From Halarchaeum grantii (GTDB lineage Archaea; Halobacteriota; Halobacteria; Halobacteriales; Halobacteriaceae): 64,000 nt of DNA. Below are positions 8,650-17,188 of this stretch, piece after piece (within the stretch, counting starts at the first letter, position 1; the number at the start of each line of letters is the position of its first letter). The notes beneath the pieces are model-generated. The model was not told where the DNA came from and did not search any database. It was given only the letters and a program-made list of their open reading frames with translations. Made by a program: the position numbers and the translations under genes. The stretch is taken from positions 1-64,000 of the forward strand of contig NZ_BMPF01000002.1 of NCBI RefSeq assembly GCF_014647455.2. Reading direction: 5' to 3'.

Positions 8650-9399
8650 CTACTCGTCCGCGTCGTCGGCGACGCTCGGATGCATGGTCGGTTCCTCGGG
8701 GTGGCGCTCGTCGAACGCCTCCCGCATGCGCGCCATCGCGTCGCGCTCGCGTTCCGCGCGCTCGCCCTCGTCGATCTCCTCGACGCCCGGCGGGACGTCG
8801 CGCCCGCGGCCCGTGAAGTAGCCCTCGGGGGCGACCCAGTCGTGGTAGTAGGGGACGTCGGAGTCCTCGACGACGGACAGGCCGACCTTCGCGCCGTGGC
8901 CGGCGACGATGGCGGCCTGATGGGGTTCGGCGGCGAGGCGGCCCGCGACGTAGAGGCCCGCCACGTCGGTCCGCCCGCGGTCGTCGGCCCGAACGTACGT
9001 CTTCGAGCCGTGCTGGTCGCGGTCGAGGTCGAAGCCGTCGAGGTAGCCGGGGTTCGACTTCGTCGCCGCGATCGCGTAGTCGCCCGCGTAGGCCTCGTCG
9101 CCCGCCGTGTCGGCGACGAACCGACCCTCAGAACGTCGCAGGGAGACGACTTCGCCGGTGACGAGGTCGGCGCCAGCCTCCGTCGCTTGCTCCTCGAGGA
9201 GGTCGAGGAACGTCCGGGAGTTCACGCCCGCCGGGAAGCCGGGGACGTTCTCGAGGTGGCCGTTGCGCCGGAGGATGGACTCGCCGGCGTTGACGACGGT
9301 GGTCTCGAAGCCCGCGCGGGCTGTGTAGAGTGCGGCGTTCAGTCCGGCGACGCCGCCGCCGACGACGACGACGCTCGGCCGGGGAGTGGAGTCGCTCAT
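8650..9399 (-). CDS. FAD-dependent oxidoreductase, thioredoxin-reductase-like
   Basis: 249 residues. The FAD-binding Rossmann motif VVVVGGGVAGLNAALY is at about 10-25, and a second FAD-contact segment DVAGLYVAGRLA near 170, as in thioredoxin-reductase-like flavoproteins. It is shorter than true thioredoxin reductase (about 310 residues): no NADPH-binding GxGxxA domain and no redox CxxC pair are seen. It therefore probably works on another acceptor, or with a partner. The acidic C-terminal tail (about 205-249) is an extension. It sits just upstream of coaBC on the same strand with a 46-bp gap. Confidence 0.8.
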   Translation of the reverse strand: MSDSTPRPSVVVVGGGVAGLNAALYTARAGFETTVVNAGESILRRNGHLENVPGFPAGVNSRTFLDLLEEQATEAGADLVTGEVVSLRRSEGRFVADTAGDEAYAGDYAIAATKSNPGYLDGFDLDRDQHGSKTYVRADDRGRTDVAGLYVAGRLAAEPHQAAIVAGHGAKVGLSVVEDSDVPYYHDWVAPEGYFTGRGRDVPPGVEEIDEGERAERERDAMARMREAFDERHPEEPTMHPSVADDADE

Positions 9400-9555
9400 A
9401 CCGCACCGATACGGAGTCAGCGGTTACAACGGTTGCGGACCCGGTGACGGCGCCGAACGCTGACGTGACCCGGGCGCGACGTCGCGTCCCGGTCGCCCCA
9501 CGGCTCGCGACGGATTCACCGACCACTTATGCCGGTCGCGCGCGCACGGAGACGC

Positions 9556-10128
9556 GTGAAGACCGTCGAGGTCAGTACGACCGTCTACGCCCCCCGCGAG
9601 GAGGTCTACGACTTCCTGCTCGACTTCCCCGGATACGCCGACTACTCGAAGCACCTCGAGTCCGTCCGCGCGGACGGCGACGGCGAGCCGGGAACCGAGT
9701 ACCACCTCACGTTCGCGTGGTGGAAGCTCGACTACACGCTCCACTCGCGCGTCACGGACGTCGAGCGCCCCGCACGCATCGACTGGGAGGTGACGAAGGA
9801 CCTCGACGCCGCCGGCCAGTGGCTCGTCGAGGAACGGGAGGCCGGTGATGGCCGGAGCGACGCGGACGGTGGAGTGCCCGACGAGGGTGAGGCGGGCGGC
9901 GAGGGTGCGACGGGGGACGCCGACGCGTGTCGCGTCCGCCTCGTCGTCACCTACGACCCGAACTCGGCCGACGGGGCCCTCGACCTCCCGATGTTCGTCT
10001 CGCTCGACTGGGTGATCGAGAAGGTCGCGGACCTCGTCGTCGAGGAGGGCGAGCGCGTCGTCGAGCGCGTCGTCGCCGACCTCGAGGGTGAGCGCCGCAG
10101 GGTCGACCTCGACGTCTCGGTCTACTGA
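9556..10128 (+). CDS. SRPBCC (START/polyketide-cyclase-like) superfamily protein
   Basis: 190 residues from a GTG start at 9556. The start KTVEVSTTVYAPREEVYDFLLDF is the usual first strand and helix of the Bet-v1-like helix-grip fold, which binds lipids or other hydrophobic ligands. An acttat element at 9525-9530 lies about 30 bp before this GTG, which argues against the ATG at 9529 (it would lie within the promoter). An acidic Gly/Glu-rich insert (about 92-125) interrupts the domain. The specific ligand is unknown. Confidence 0.8.
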   Translation: MKTVEVSTTVYAPREEVYDFLLDFPGYADYSKHLESVRADGDGEPGTEYHLTFAWWKLDYTLHSRVTDVERPARIDWEVTKDLDAAGQWLVEEREAGDGRSDADGGVPDEGEAGGEGATGDADACRVRLVVTYDPNSADGALDLPMFVSLDWVIEKVADLVVEEGERVVERVVADLEGERRRVDLDVSVY

Positions 10129-10451
10129 TCATGTTTTCGGGGGACGGGTGAGCGGAGCGCGCGGGACTAGCGTGACCGCAGGTCCCACAAGGATGGGGAA
10201 GGCGCGAACGCTTCGCGTGAAACTCGCGCCAGTAGGCGCGAGTACGCTGGACCGCGCCGCAGCCAACGATAGAGACAGTGGCGGTGCTGAACAATCCACG
10301 GATAGGGTGTCCGCGAATCGAGTGGTTCGAAGAACCCGGTAGGTTCGCGGTTCTCTCGCCGTAGGCGAGGTCAAGAGCCGACCAGCGGGAGGCTCGCAGA
10401 CTTTTGTTCGAGCTTTTGCAAGCGACCGAAGGGAGCGCAGCAAAAGGTCGT
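10129..10451. repeat. Gene-free segment rich in perfect hairpins
   Basis: No convincing gene in either strand. Perfect inverted repeats: cgcgaa-cgc-ttcgcg at 10203-10217, actcgcgcc-agta-ggcgcgagt at 10222-10243, ctcgcc-gta-ggcgag at 10355-10369, and cttttgc...gcaaaag at 10413-10446. GC content is lower than in the neighbours. The last element, with its cgaccgaagggagcgcag core, has the look of a palindromic sequence dispersed in haloarchaeal genomes, but copies cannot be counted here. Confidence 0.5.
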
Positions 10452-11504
10452 CTAGAGCTGGTAGTCGTGCGCGCCGTCCTCGGTGTCGAGGACGGCGGCG
10501 AGCAGGTCGACGGTCGCGTCGATGTCGTCCTCGTGGGCGGCCTCCGTCACGGTGTGCATGTAGCGGAGCGGGACGCTGATCGCGCCGACGGGTTTCGCGC
10601 CGTTCGTGTTCTGGAAGCCCGCGGTGTCCGTCCCGCCGGCGGGGAGCACTTCGAGTTGGTGCGCGATGTCGCGCGTCTCCGCGACGGACTGCATGCGCTT
10701 GTGGACCTTCGGGTTCGTGATGACGCTCCCGTCCTTGAGTTTGATCGCCGCGCCCTCGCCGAGCTCGGTGACGTGCTTCGATTCGTCGGAGAACTGCGGG
10801 ATGTCGTTCGCGACGGTGACGTCGAGCGCGAGCGCGAGGTCGGGGTCGAGGTCGACGCCGAGCGCCTTCGCCCCCCGGAGGCCGACCTCCTCCTGAACGG
10901 TCGCCGCGAAGTGGACGGTGACGTCGGGGGTGATGCGTTTGGCGGCTTCGAGCATCGCGAAGAGACAGACCCGGTCGTCCATCGACTTCCCGGTGACGGT
11001 GTCGCCGAGCACGCGCGTGTCCTGTGCCATCGTCACGACGTCGCCCACGGAGACGAGGTCCGCGACCGTCTCGCCGTCGCGCCCGAGGTCGACGTAGAGG
11101 TCCGCGACCTCGTCGGTCGATTCGCGCTCCTCCTCGCTCATCGTGTGCGGGGGCGGCGAGCCGATGACGCCCTCGATGTCGCCCTCGCTCGCGTGGACGG
11201 TGACGCGCTGGGCGCGCAGGACGCGGGGGTCCCACCCGCCGAGCGCGTCGAGCTTCAGGAAGCCCGCGTCGGTGACGTGCGTCACCATGAAGCCGATTTC
11301 GTCCATGTGCGCGGCGACCGCCACCTCGTAGTCAGGGGTTTCGGCGCCCTCGACGGTGGCGACGACGTTCCCCATCGCGTCCGTCCGGATGTCGTCCACG
11401 ACGTCGGCGAGTTCGCGCCGGACGATGTCGCGGATGCGGTCCTCGTGCCCGGGCGCGCCGTGCGACTCGGTGAGTTCGCGCAGCAGATCGTAATTGGCGT
11501 CCAT
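10452..11504 (-). CDS. M42 family metallopeptidase (tetrahedral aminopeptidase-like)
   Basis: 350 residues. A cytosolic co-catalytic zinc aminopeptidase of the family that forms dodecameric peptide-trimming shells in archaea. Visible metal/catalytic segments: AAHMDEIG near 67, KSMDDRVC near 178, VQEEVGLRG near 210 (catalytic and metal Glu), ALDVT near 232 and the final HTVTEAAHEDD near 318. The start MDANYDLLRELTE at 11504 is preferred over a 111-residue N-terminal extension that reads through origin repeats. A tttat at about 11530-11534 lies roughly 29 bp upstream. It is transcribed away from the candidate origin. Confidence 0.92.
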   Translation of the reverse strand: MDANYDLLRELTESHGAPGHEDRIRDIVRRELADVVDDIRTDAMGNVVATVEGAETPDYEVAVAAHMDEIGFMVTHVTDAGFLKLDALGGWDPRVLRAQRVTVHASEGDIEGVIGSPPPHTMSEEERESTDEVADLYVDLGRDGETVADLVSVGDVVTMAQDTRVLGDTVTGKSMDDRVCLFAMLEAAKRITPDVTVHFAATVQEEVGLRGAKALGVDLDPDLALALDVTVANDIPQFSDESKHVTELGEGAAIKLKDGSVITNPKVHKRMQSVAETRDIAHQLEVLPAGGTDTAGFQNTNGAKPVGAISVPLRYMHTVTEAAHEDDIDATVDLLAAVLDTEDGAHDYQL

Positions 11505-11633
11505 ACGCGGGACGAGTCGGGGCCGAGACATAAACACCGGACCCTCGTCGCCGCGTCCGTCCCGCTGACTGGGCGTCGACGGAGCACCCACCCGATCGAC
11601 CGAGACCGAGACCGAGGGCGACCGATAGCTCCT

Positions 11634-11655
11634 CCCCCACCCCGCGTTTCCGTCG
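11634..11655 (-). repeat. ORB-like element 1
   Basis: Minus-strand copy reading CGACGGAAACGCGGGGTGG. A degenerate partner (ttccacgtcggaag) follows directly at 11656-11669. Confidence 0.75.
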
Positions 11656-11688
11656 TTCCACGTCGGAAGCCGAGGGCCGTGGGAGTCT

Positions 11689-11710
11689 CCCCCACCCCAC
11701 GTTTCCGACG
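11689..11710 (-). repeat. ORB-like element 2
   Basis: Minus-strand copy reading CGTCGGAAACGTGGGGTGG, identical over the core to element 5. Confidence 0.8.
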
Positions 11711-11755
11711 TCTCTCTTTCGAGAGCGGGGGCAGGGACCCATCCATCCACCGACC

Positions 11756-11777
11756 CACCCACCCCACGTTTCCGTCG
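11756..11777 (-). repeat. ORB-like element 3
   Basis: Minus-strand copy reading CGACGGAAACGTGGGGTGG. A partial plus-strand G-string match (gaacggggtgggg) lies just beyond at 11788-11800. Confidence 0.78.
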
Positions 11778-12066
11778 TACGCGCCACGAACGGGGTGGGG
11801 TAGTTCCGGACGCCGAGCGGACCGGATTGGAGACCACACGGTGACCGAACGTGAACCACGCACCTTCAAGTACGCACCCGCCGTACTGTCCACTAACGCT
11901 CTTTCGCGTACTGTCGGAACGAACCGTCGTTCGTGTAGACGGTCGAAACGCACCGCTGGTGGCGCGTCTTCGCCCCGCCTTCCTTCACGCACCTCGCCGC
12001 GCGGGCGGACGGTTCGCTTCCTCACCGACCACCTCTTCTCCACCCCCTCCCCTCGCCGCCGCGATA

Positions 12067-12088
12067 CGTCGGAAACACGGGGTGGGTG
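12067..12088 (+). repeat. ORB-like element 4
   Basis: Plus-strand copy reading CGTCGGAAACACGGGGTGG, two substitutions from the consensus centre. Confidence 0.78.
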
Positions 12089-12197
12089 GGACCCCCATCG
12101 TTTCACGTTCCACGCCGCGTGAGAAACAACTCTCGACGCCCCATTCGCATAGAACCACACGCACAACCCCGGAGGCTGGCGATCAACCCCAGGGACA

Positions 12198-12219
12198 CGT
12201 CGGAAACGTGGGGTGGCGA
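12198..12219 (+). repeat. ORB-like element 5
   Basis: Plus-strand copy reading CGTCGGAAACGTGGGGTGG, 46 bp before the orc1/cdc6 start codon and directly upstream of its TATA element (tttat at 12230-12234), so initiator binding here could also repress the gene. Confidence 0.8.
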
Positions 12220-12265
12220 CTTCGCGGGGTTTATGCCCGCGAGTCGACACAGGACGGACACGCGA

Positions 12266-13492
12266 ATGGCGCCCGACTCCTCCTCTATCGACGACCCCCT
12301 CTTCGACGCCGGCCACCACATCTTCGCGAACAAGGACCTCCTGAAGACCGGCCACGTTCCCGAAGCCGACCGCATCGTCGGCCGCGACGAGGAGATCTCG
12401 AAGCTCGCGACGCGCCTCAACGGCGCCGTCCACGGCTACTCCCCGGAGAACGTGATGGTCTACGGGAAGACGGGAACGGGGAAGTCCCTCGTCTCCCGGC
12501 ACGTCTGTCAGCGCGCGCGCAACGCCGCGCAGGACGGCGTCACCATCGGCACGGCGTACGTCGACTGCGCGGAGGACGACACGGAGACGCAGGCCGTCTC
12601 CTCGCTCGCCGCGAAACTGAACGACGAGGCGGAGACCGGCATCTCCGTGCCGCACACCGGCCTCAGCACGTCGAAGTACTACAAGCTCCTCTGGGAGACG
12701 CTCGACGCCCAGTACGACTCGACCATCGTCGTCCTCGACGAGGTCGACCTGATGGACGACGACAGCGTCCTGATGAAGCTCTCGCGCGCCGAGGAGGCCG
12801 GAAAGATAACCGGGAGCATCGGCATCATCGCCATCAGCAACAAGATCCAGTACATCGACGACCTGAACGAGCGCGTCAAGAGCAGCTTCCAGCACAAGGA
12901 GCTCTTCTTCAAGCCCTACGACGCGAACCAGCTCCGCGAGATCATGTACAACCGGCGCGACGCCTTCCGCGAGGGCGTCCTCTCGGAGGACGTCATCCCG
13001 CTCTCGGCGGCGTTCGCCGCACAGGAGCACGGGGACGCCCGGAAGGCCATCGACATCCTCCGGCACGCCGGCGAAGTCGCCTTCGAGGAGGAGGCCGACA
13101 CCGTCCGCGAGCACCACGTCCGGCAGGCCCAACAGCACGCGGAGAAGGACCGCTTTCGCGAGCTCGTCAGCGGCGCGCCGACGCAGGCGAAGGCGGCGCT
13201 CCTCGCGCTCACTGAGCTCTCCATCAACGCGAGCGGTGACGCCTTCCTCACGAGTCAGGTCTACGACCAGTACGAGCGCGTCTGCGAGTTCCTCGACATG
13301 GACGTCCTCTCCGTGCGGCGCTTTCGGGACATCCTGAAGGAGCAGGCGTTCCTCGGCGTCGTCGAAATCGAGAAGATCAACAAGGGGAGCGCGGGCGGCA
13401 TCCACCTCCAGAACCGCCTCATCGAGGACGCGCAGGTCGTCCGCGAGACGATCCTCGAGGACGCCCGGATGGGCGACTGGGCGAGCGAGTAG
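12266..13492 (+). CDS. orc1: Orc1/Cdc6 replication initiator
   Basis: 408 residues, typical for archaeal Orc1/Cdc6. The AAA+ part: Walker A VYGKTGTGKS at about 66-75, Walker B TIVVLDEVDLMDDD at about 152-165, sensor 1 IIAISNK at about 187-193, and sensor 2 in the HGDARKAIDILRHAGE segment near 255. A C-terminal winged helix (about 310-400) contacts origin DNA. The start at 12266 avoids a 60-residue extension that reads through ORB element 5. The gene begins right beside a cluster of ORB-like repeats and is transcribed away from them, the arrangement of haloarchaeal origin-linked orc genes. Which origin class it belongs to is not decided here. Confidence 0.95.
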   Translation: MAPDSSSIDDPLFDAGHHIFANKDLLKTGHVPEADRIVGRDEEISKLATRLNGAVHGYSPENVMVYGKTGTGKSLVSRHVCQRARNAAQDGVTIGTAYVDCAEDDTETQAVSSLAAKLNDEAETGISVPHTGLSTSKYYKLLWETLDAQYDSTIVVLDEVDLMDDDSVLMKLSRAEEAGKITGSIGIIAISNKIQYIDDLNERVKSSFQHKELFFKPYDANQLREIMYNRRDAFREGVLSEDVIPLSAAFAAQEHGDARKAIDILRHAGEVAFEEEADTVREHHVRQAQQHAEKDRFRELVSGAPTQAKAALLALTELSINASGDAFLTSQVYDQYERVCEFLDMDVLSVRRFRDILKEQAFLGVVEIEKINKGSAGGIHLQNRLIEDAQVVRETILEDARMGDWASE

Positions 13493-13589
13493 GGCAGTCC
13501 GGACGAGCGTGCCGTCGAGACGACGACGGCCGGGTTTCCGGGCGCCGGCCAGACACAATCCTTTTCCGGGTTCTCGGCGACGAACGCCC

Positions 13590-13847
13590 ATGAGCGATGC
13601 AGAAGCCGACCTCCGCGAGGAGCTCACGGCGGCCTTCGAGGACGCGGACTACCCCGTGACGAGCATGACGAGCCTCCTCCCCGAACTCTCGCGCGGCCCG
13701 ATGACGAAGTTCAGTGCCGGCGAGCGGACGTACTCCGCGATGGAGCTCGCGAAACTCCTCTCCGGCCACGAGGAGTTCCCCTACGAGGACGTCGAGGGCC
13801 TCGTCGACGACGTGATCGCTGGCCTCAAAGCAGAGGGCGAGCTCTAG
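13590..13847 (+). CDS. MTH865-like family protein
   Basis: 85 residues. The whole protein matches the small archaeal MTH865 family, an EF-hand-like helical fold: LREELTAAFEDADYPVTS near the start, then GPMTKFSAGERTYSAMELA and FPYEDVEGLVDDVI. Function unknown. The ATG at 13590 is chosen over an in-frame upstream one because a ccttttcc element lies about 30 bp before it and the family begins here. Its stop codon overlaps the stop of the convergent membrane protein gene (CTAG at 13844-13847). Confidence 0.85.
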   Translation: MSDAEADLREELTAAFEDADYPVTSMTSLLPELSRGPMTKFSAGERTYSAMELAKLLSGHEEFPYEDVEGLVDDVIAGLKAEGEL

Positions 13848-14173
13848 TCGCGCCGCCAGTAGACGAGGACGGCGAGCAGCCCGCAGACGGCGACGCCGAC
13901 GACGTTCCAGCCGACGAACGCGAGCGCCATCCCGACGGCGAAGGCGATGATGGCGGCGTCGTGGGCGTGCTCGCGTCCGGTGTAGAGCATCCAGCACGCC
14001 GCGAGTTCGCCGAGCGCGACGGCGAACGCGAGCGCGCCGAGGCCGAGTTCGCCGAGCGTGCCGTCGCCGAGCGCGACGAGCGCGTAGCCGGTGAGGGCGC
14101 TGATCGCGACGGCGAGGAGGCCGGCGACGGCGAGCAGTTTCGAGGCCGTGTCGGCGCGCGGTGAGTCGGTCAT
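13844..14173 (-). CDS. Small membrane protein, three helices
   Basis: 109 residues. Helices at about 12-33, 45-62 and 72-103, with a short basic end WRRD. The N-terminal region starts MTDSPRADTASKLLAVAG. No family is recognised and no functional residue stands out. The reading frame extends far upstream on the minus strand, but that part lies antisense to the M28 peptidase gene and has no start-site support. Divergent from the M28 peptidase gene, with a 96-bp spacer. Confidence 0.65.
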   Translation of the reverse strand: MTDSPRADTASKLLAVAGLLAVAISALTGYALVALGDGTLGELGLGALAFAVALGELAACWMLYTGREHAHDAAIIAFAVGMALAFVGWNVVGVAVCGLLAVLVYWRRD

Positions 14174-14269
14174 ACGTCCCGTTGCCCCCCCGAGGGAGTT
14201 AGGCCCACGGGTTCTCCGTCTCGGGACCGACAGCCAACGCTTAGGTAGCCGCCGCGCCGACGCACCGCC

Positions 14270-15571
14270 ATGACGGAGTGGATCGGCGAGACGGTCACGA
14301 GCGAGACGGGCTGGAACCACCTCGAGACGCTCGTGGACATCGGGAACCGGATGGCGGGCAGCGACGGCGAGCGGGCGGCGGCGGTGGCGACGCGGGACGC
14401 GCTCGCCGAGCACGCCCGGAACGCGCGCCTCGAGGAGTTCGGGATTCAGGGCTGGGAGCGCGGCGACTCGCGCCTCACCGCGGGCGACGCCGAACAGGGG
14501 TGCATCGCGCTCCCGCGCAGTCCGTCGGGCGAGGCGTCGGGCGAACTCGTCGACCTCGGCTACGGCCTCCCCGAGGAGTTCGCGGGCCGCGACCTCTCCG
14601 GGACGGTCGTGATGGTCTCCTCGGACGTCCCCGACCACTACGAGCGCGTCGTCCACCGCCGCGAGAAGTACTATCACGCCGTCGAGGCGGGCGCGGCCGG
14701 CTTCGTCTTCGCGAACCACTATCCGGGTGGATTGGCGCCGACGGGGAGCGTCGGCACCGAGGAGTCGCCCGTCGGCGACGTCCCGGCGGTCGGCGTCTCG
14801 AAGGAAGTCGGCGCGCGCCTCTCACGGCGCTTCGACGGCGAGGCCGTCACCGTGTCGGTGGACGCGTCGCTCGCGGACGCCACCTCGCAGAACGTCCACG
14901 CGGAACTCGGCCCGGACACGGCCGAAGAACTGCTCGTCACCGCACACGTCGACGCCCACGACATCAGCGAGGGCGCGGTGGACAACGGCGCGGGCACCGC
15001 GATGGTCGTCGAACTCGCGCGCGTGCTCGCCGCCCGCGAGGCGGAGTTGGACGTGCGCGTCCGCTTCGTCGTCTTCGGCGCGGAGGAAGTCGGCCTCGTC
15101 GGCTCCGCGCACGACGCCGCCGAGCGCGACACGGACGCCGTTCGCGCCGTCCTGAACCTCGACGGCATCGCGGCGGCGCGCACGCTCGCGTTCACGACGA
15201 ACGGTTTCGACGCGCTCACCGACGCGGCGAACGCCGTCGGCGAGCGCCTCGGGCACCCGGTGGTGACGAACCCCGAACTCGGCCCGCACTCCGACCACTG
15301 GGAGTACGTCGTCCACGGCGTCCCCGCGTACATGGTGTCGAGCGACACCGGCGACGCGGGTCGCGGGTGGGCGCACACCGCAGCGGACACCCTCGACAAA
15401 CTCGAGAAGCGCACCTTCCGGGAGCAGGCGGTCCTGCTCGCCGAACTCGCCGTGGACCTCGCGGACGCTGGCTTCGGCGTCGCGCACGCCGCCCCCGAGG
15501 ACGTCGCGGCGGCCTGCGAGGCACAGGACCTCGCGGAGGGCATGCGAGTCACCGGCGATTGGCCCTTCTGA
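14270..15571 (+). CDS. M28 family zinc peptidase with PA-domain insertion
   Basis: 433 residues. A PA-like substrate-access domain is visible around 90-190 (GTVVMVSSDVP, HAVEAGAAGFVFAN). Catalytic-domain zinc ligands and catalytic residues follow: VTAHVDAHD (His near 226), AVDNGAGTAM (bridging Asp), FGAEEVGLVGS (catalytic and metal Glu), LNLDG and WAHTAADT (final His). All five expected positions are present, so it should be an active aminopeptidase. No signal peptide is seen; it is probably cytosolic. A lone gene on the plus strand, followed 37 bp later by an NAD-kinase-like gene. Confidence 0.9.
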   Translation: MTEWIGETVTSETGWNHLETLVDIGNRMAGSDGERAAAVATRDALAEHARNARLEEFGIQGWERGDSRLTAGDAEQGCIALPRSPSGEASGELVDLGYGLPEEFAGRDLSGTVVMVSSDVPDHYERVVHRREKYYHAVEAGAAGFVFANHYPGGLAPTGSVGTEESPVGDVPAVGVSKEVGARLSRRFDGEAVTVSVDASLADATSQNVHAELGPDTAEELLVTAHVDAHDISEGAVDNGAGTAMVVELARVLAAREAELDVRVRFVVFGAEEVGLVGSAHDAAERDTDAVRAVLNLDGIAAARTLAFTTNGFDALTDAANAVGERLGHPVVTNPELGPHSDHWEYVVHGVPAYMVSSDTGDAGRGWAHTAADTLDKLEKRTFREQAVLLAELAVDLADAGFGVAHAAPEDVAAACEAQDLAEGMRVTGDWPF

Positions 15572-15608
15572 CAGCAGCTTTTTCACCACGGGAAGCGACC
15601 CTCCGACG

Positions 15609-16346
15609 ATGACCGACGCACACGTCGGGCTCGTCGGCCCGGACGCGGACGGCGCCGCCGCCGTCGTGGGGAACGCGGGCGGCCACGCGCACGTCGGCAC
15701 CGCGAGCGACGTCCTCGCCGCCGACGTCGACGCCGTCGCCGCGCTCTCGGAGTCCGCGCTCTACGAGCTCGTCCGCGCCGGCCTCGCCGCCGGAACGCCC
15801 GTCCTCGCCGTGAACGCCGGCGACGGCGTCCCGTCCGCCGCCACGGCCGACCGCGACCGCGCGCTCCGACGCCTCGTTCGGGGCGAGTACGCCGAGCGCG
15901 AACGCCCCACGCTCGCCGTGGACGCGCGCCGCGAGACGTACCGCGCGCTCGCTGACGTGATGCTCGTCACCGCGGAGGCCGCGCGCATCTCCGAGTTCGC
16001 CATCGACGCGACGGGCGAGTCGGGCACCGAGCACGTGGACACGGTGCGCGCCGACGGCGTCGTCGTCGCGACCCCGGCGGGGAGTCGGGGCTACACGCGG
16101 ACGGACGACGGGCCCGTCCTCTCGCCGGCCGTCGACGCCGTCGCCGTCGTCCCCATCGCGCCGTTCCGCGTCGAGTGCCCGGACTGGGTGGTGTCGCTCC
16201 CCGCGACGCTCAGCGTCGAACGCGACGAGACGGACGTCGCCCTCCTCGTCGACGACGCGGACGTCGCCCTCGTCGAACCGGGTGCACCCGTCGACATCGC
16301 GCACGGCGCCCCCGTCACGCTCGCCGTCACCGGCGAGGACGCCTAA
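15609..16346 (+). CDS. Degenerate NAD kinase-like protein
   Basis: 245 residues. The C-terminal beta-sheet domain of the ATP-NAD kinase superfamily is recognisable: DGVVVATPAGSRGYTRTDDGPVLSP, PIAPF and a following strand-rich tail. The N-terminal half lacks the GGDG motif that NAD kinases use for catalysis and nucleotide binding, and the usual GSTAY is GSRGY. It is therefore probably not a working NAD kinase; ligand sensing or another role is possible. Downstream comes a strong hairpin (16377-16396) shared with the convergent nth gene. Confidence 0.75.
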   Translation: MTDAHVGLVGPDADGAAAVVGNAGGHAHVGTASDVLAADVDAVAALSESALYELVRAGLAAGTPVLAVNAGDGVPSAATADRDRALRRLVRGEYAERERPTLAVDARRETYRALADVMLVTAEAARISEFAIDATGESGTEHVDTVRADGVVVATPAGSRGYTRTDDGPVLSPAVDAVAVVPIAPFRVECPDWVVSLPATLSVERDETDVALLVDDADVALVEPGAPVDIAHGAPVTLAVTGEDA

Positions 16347-16376
16347 GCCCGTTCGCGGCGGTCAACCGTCGAGACG

Positions 16377-16396
16377 CGTCGCTCTCGCGAGCGACG
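16377..16396. terminator. Bidirectional terminator-like hairpin
   Basis: Perfect 8-bp stem cgtcgctc/gagcgacg with a 4-nt loop in the 56-bp gap between the convergent NAD-kinase-like and nth genes. Confidence 0.4.
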
Positions 16397-16402
16397 GCGC
16401 GC

Positions 16403-17089
<687 letters not shown>

Positions 17090-17188
17090 GCCCGAGAGTC
17101 GGGCGGCGACCGGTTTCGTCCTGTCGGTTCGACGCCCCGAAACGCGCGATTCGGGGGCTTTATGGCCGCGTCCGCCGCCGGATGTGGT

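Larger units (their letters stand above)
11505..12265. other. Candidate chromosomal replication origin with origin recognition boxes
   Basis: A 761-bp gene-free region between the divergently transcribed M42 peptidase and orc1/cdc6 genes. It contains five near-identical 22-bp elements with core CGWCGGAAACRYGGGGTGG: three on the minus strand at the left and two on the plus strand at the right, the opposed layout of known archaeal origins. The element keeps the GGAAAC core plus G-string of haloarchaeal ORBs. The roughly 290 bp between the two groups (11778-12066) would hold the unwinding element; it is modestly less GC-rich. Origin activity is inferred, not shown. Confidence 0.8.

Noticed and set aside
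10452-11837. 111-residue N-terminal extension of the M42 peptidase
   Set aside because: The extension reads through the origin repeats; the family start MDANYDLL has a TATA element 29 bp upstream.
11634-12219. Repeated 22-mers as a CRISPR array
   Set aside because: Only five copies, irregular spacing and two opposed orientations beside an orc gene; this is an origin layout, not CRISPR.
11282-13627. 781-codon minus-strand open frame across the origin and orc1
   Set aside because: Antisense to a clear Orc1/Cdc6 protein and reading through ORB repeats; no family match.
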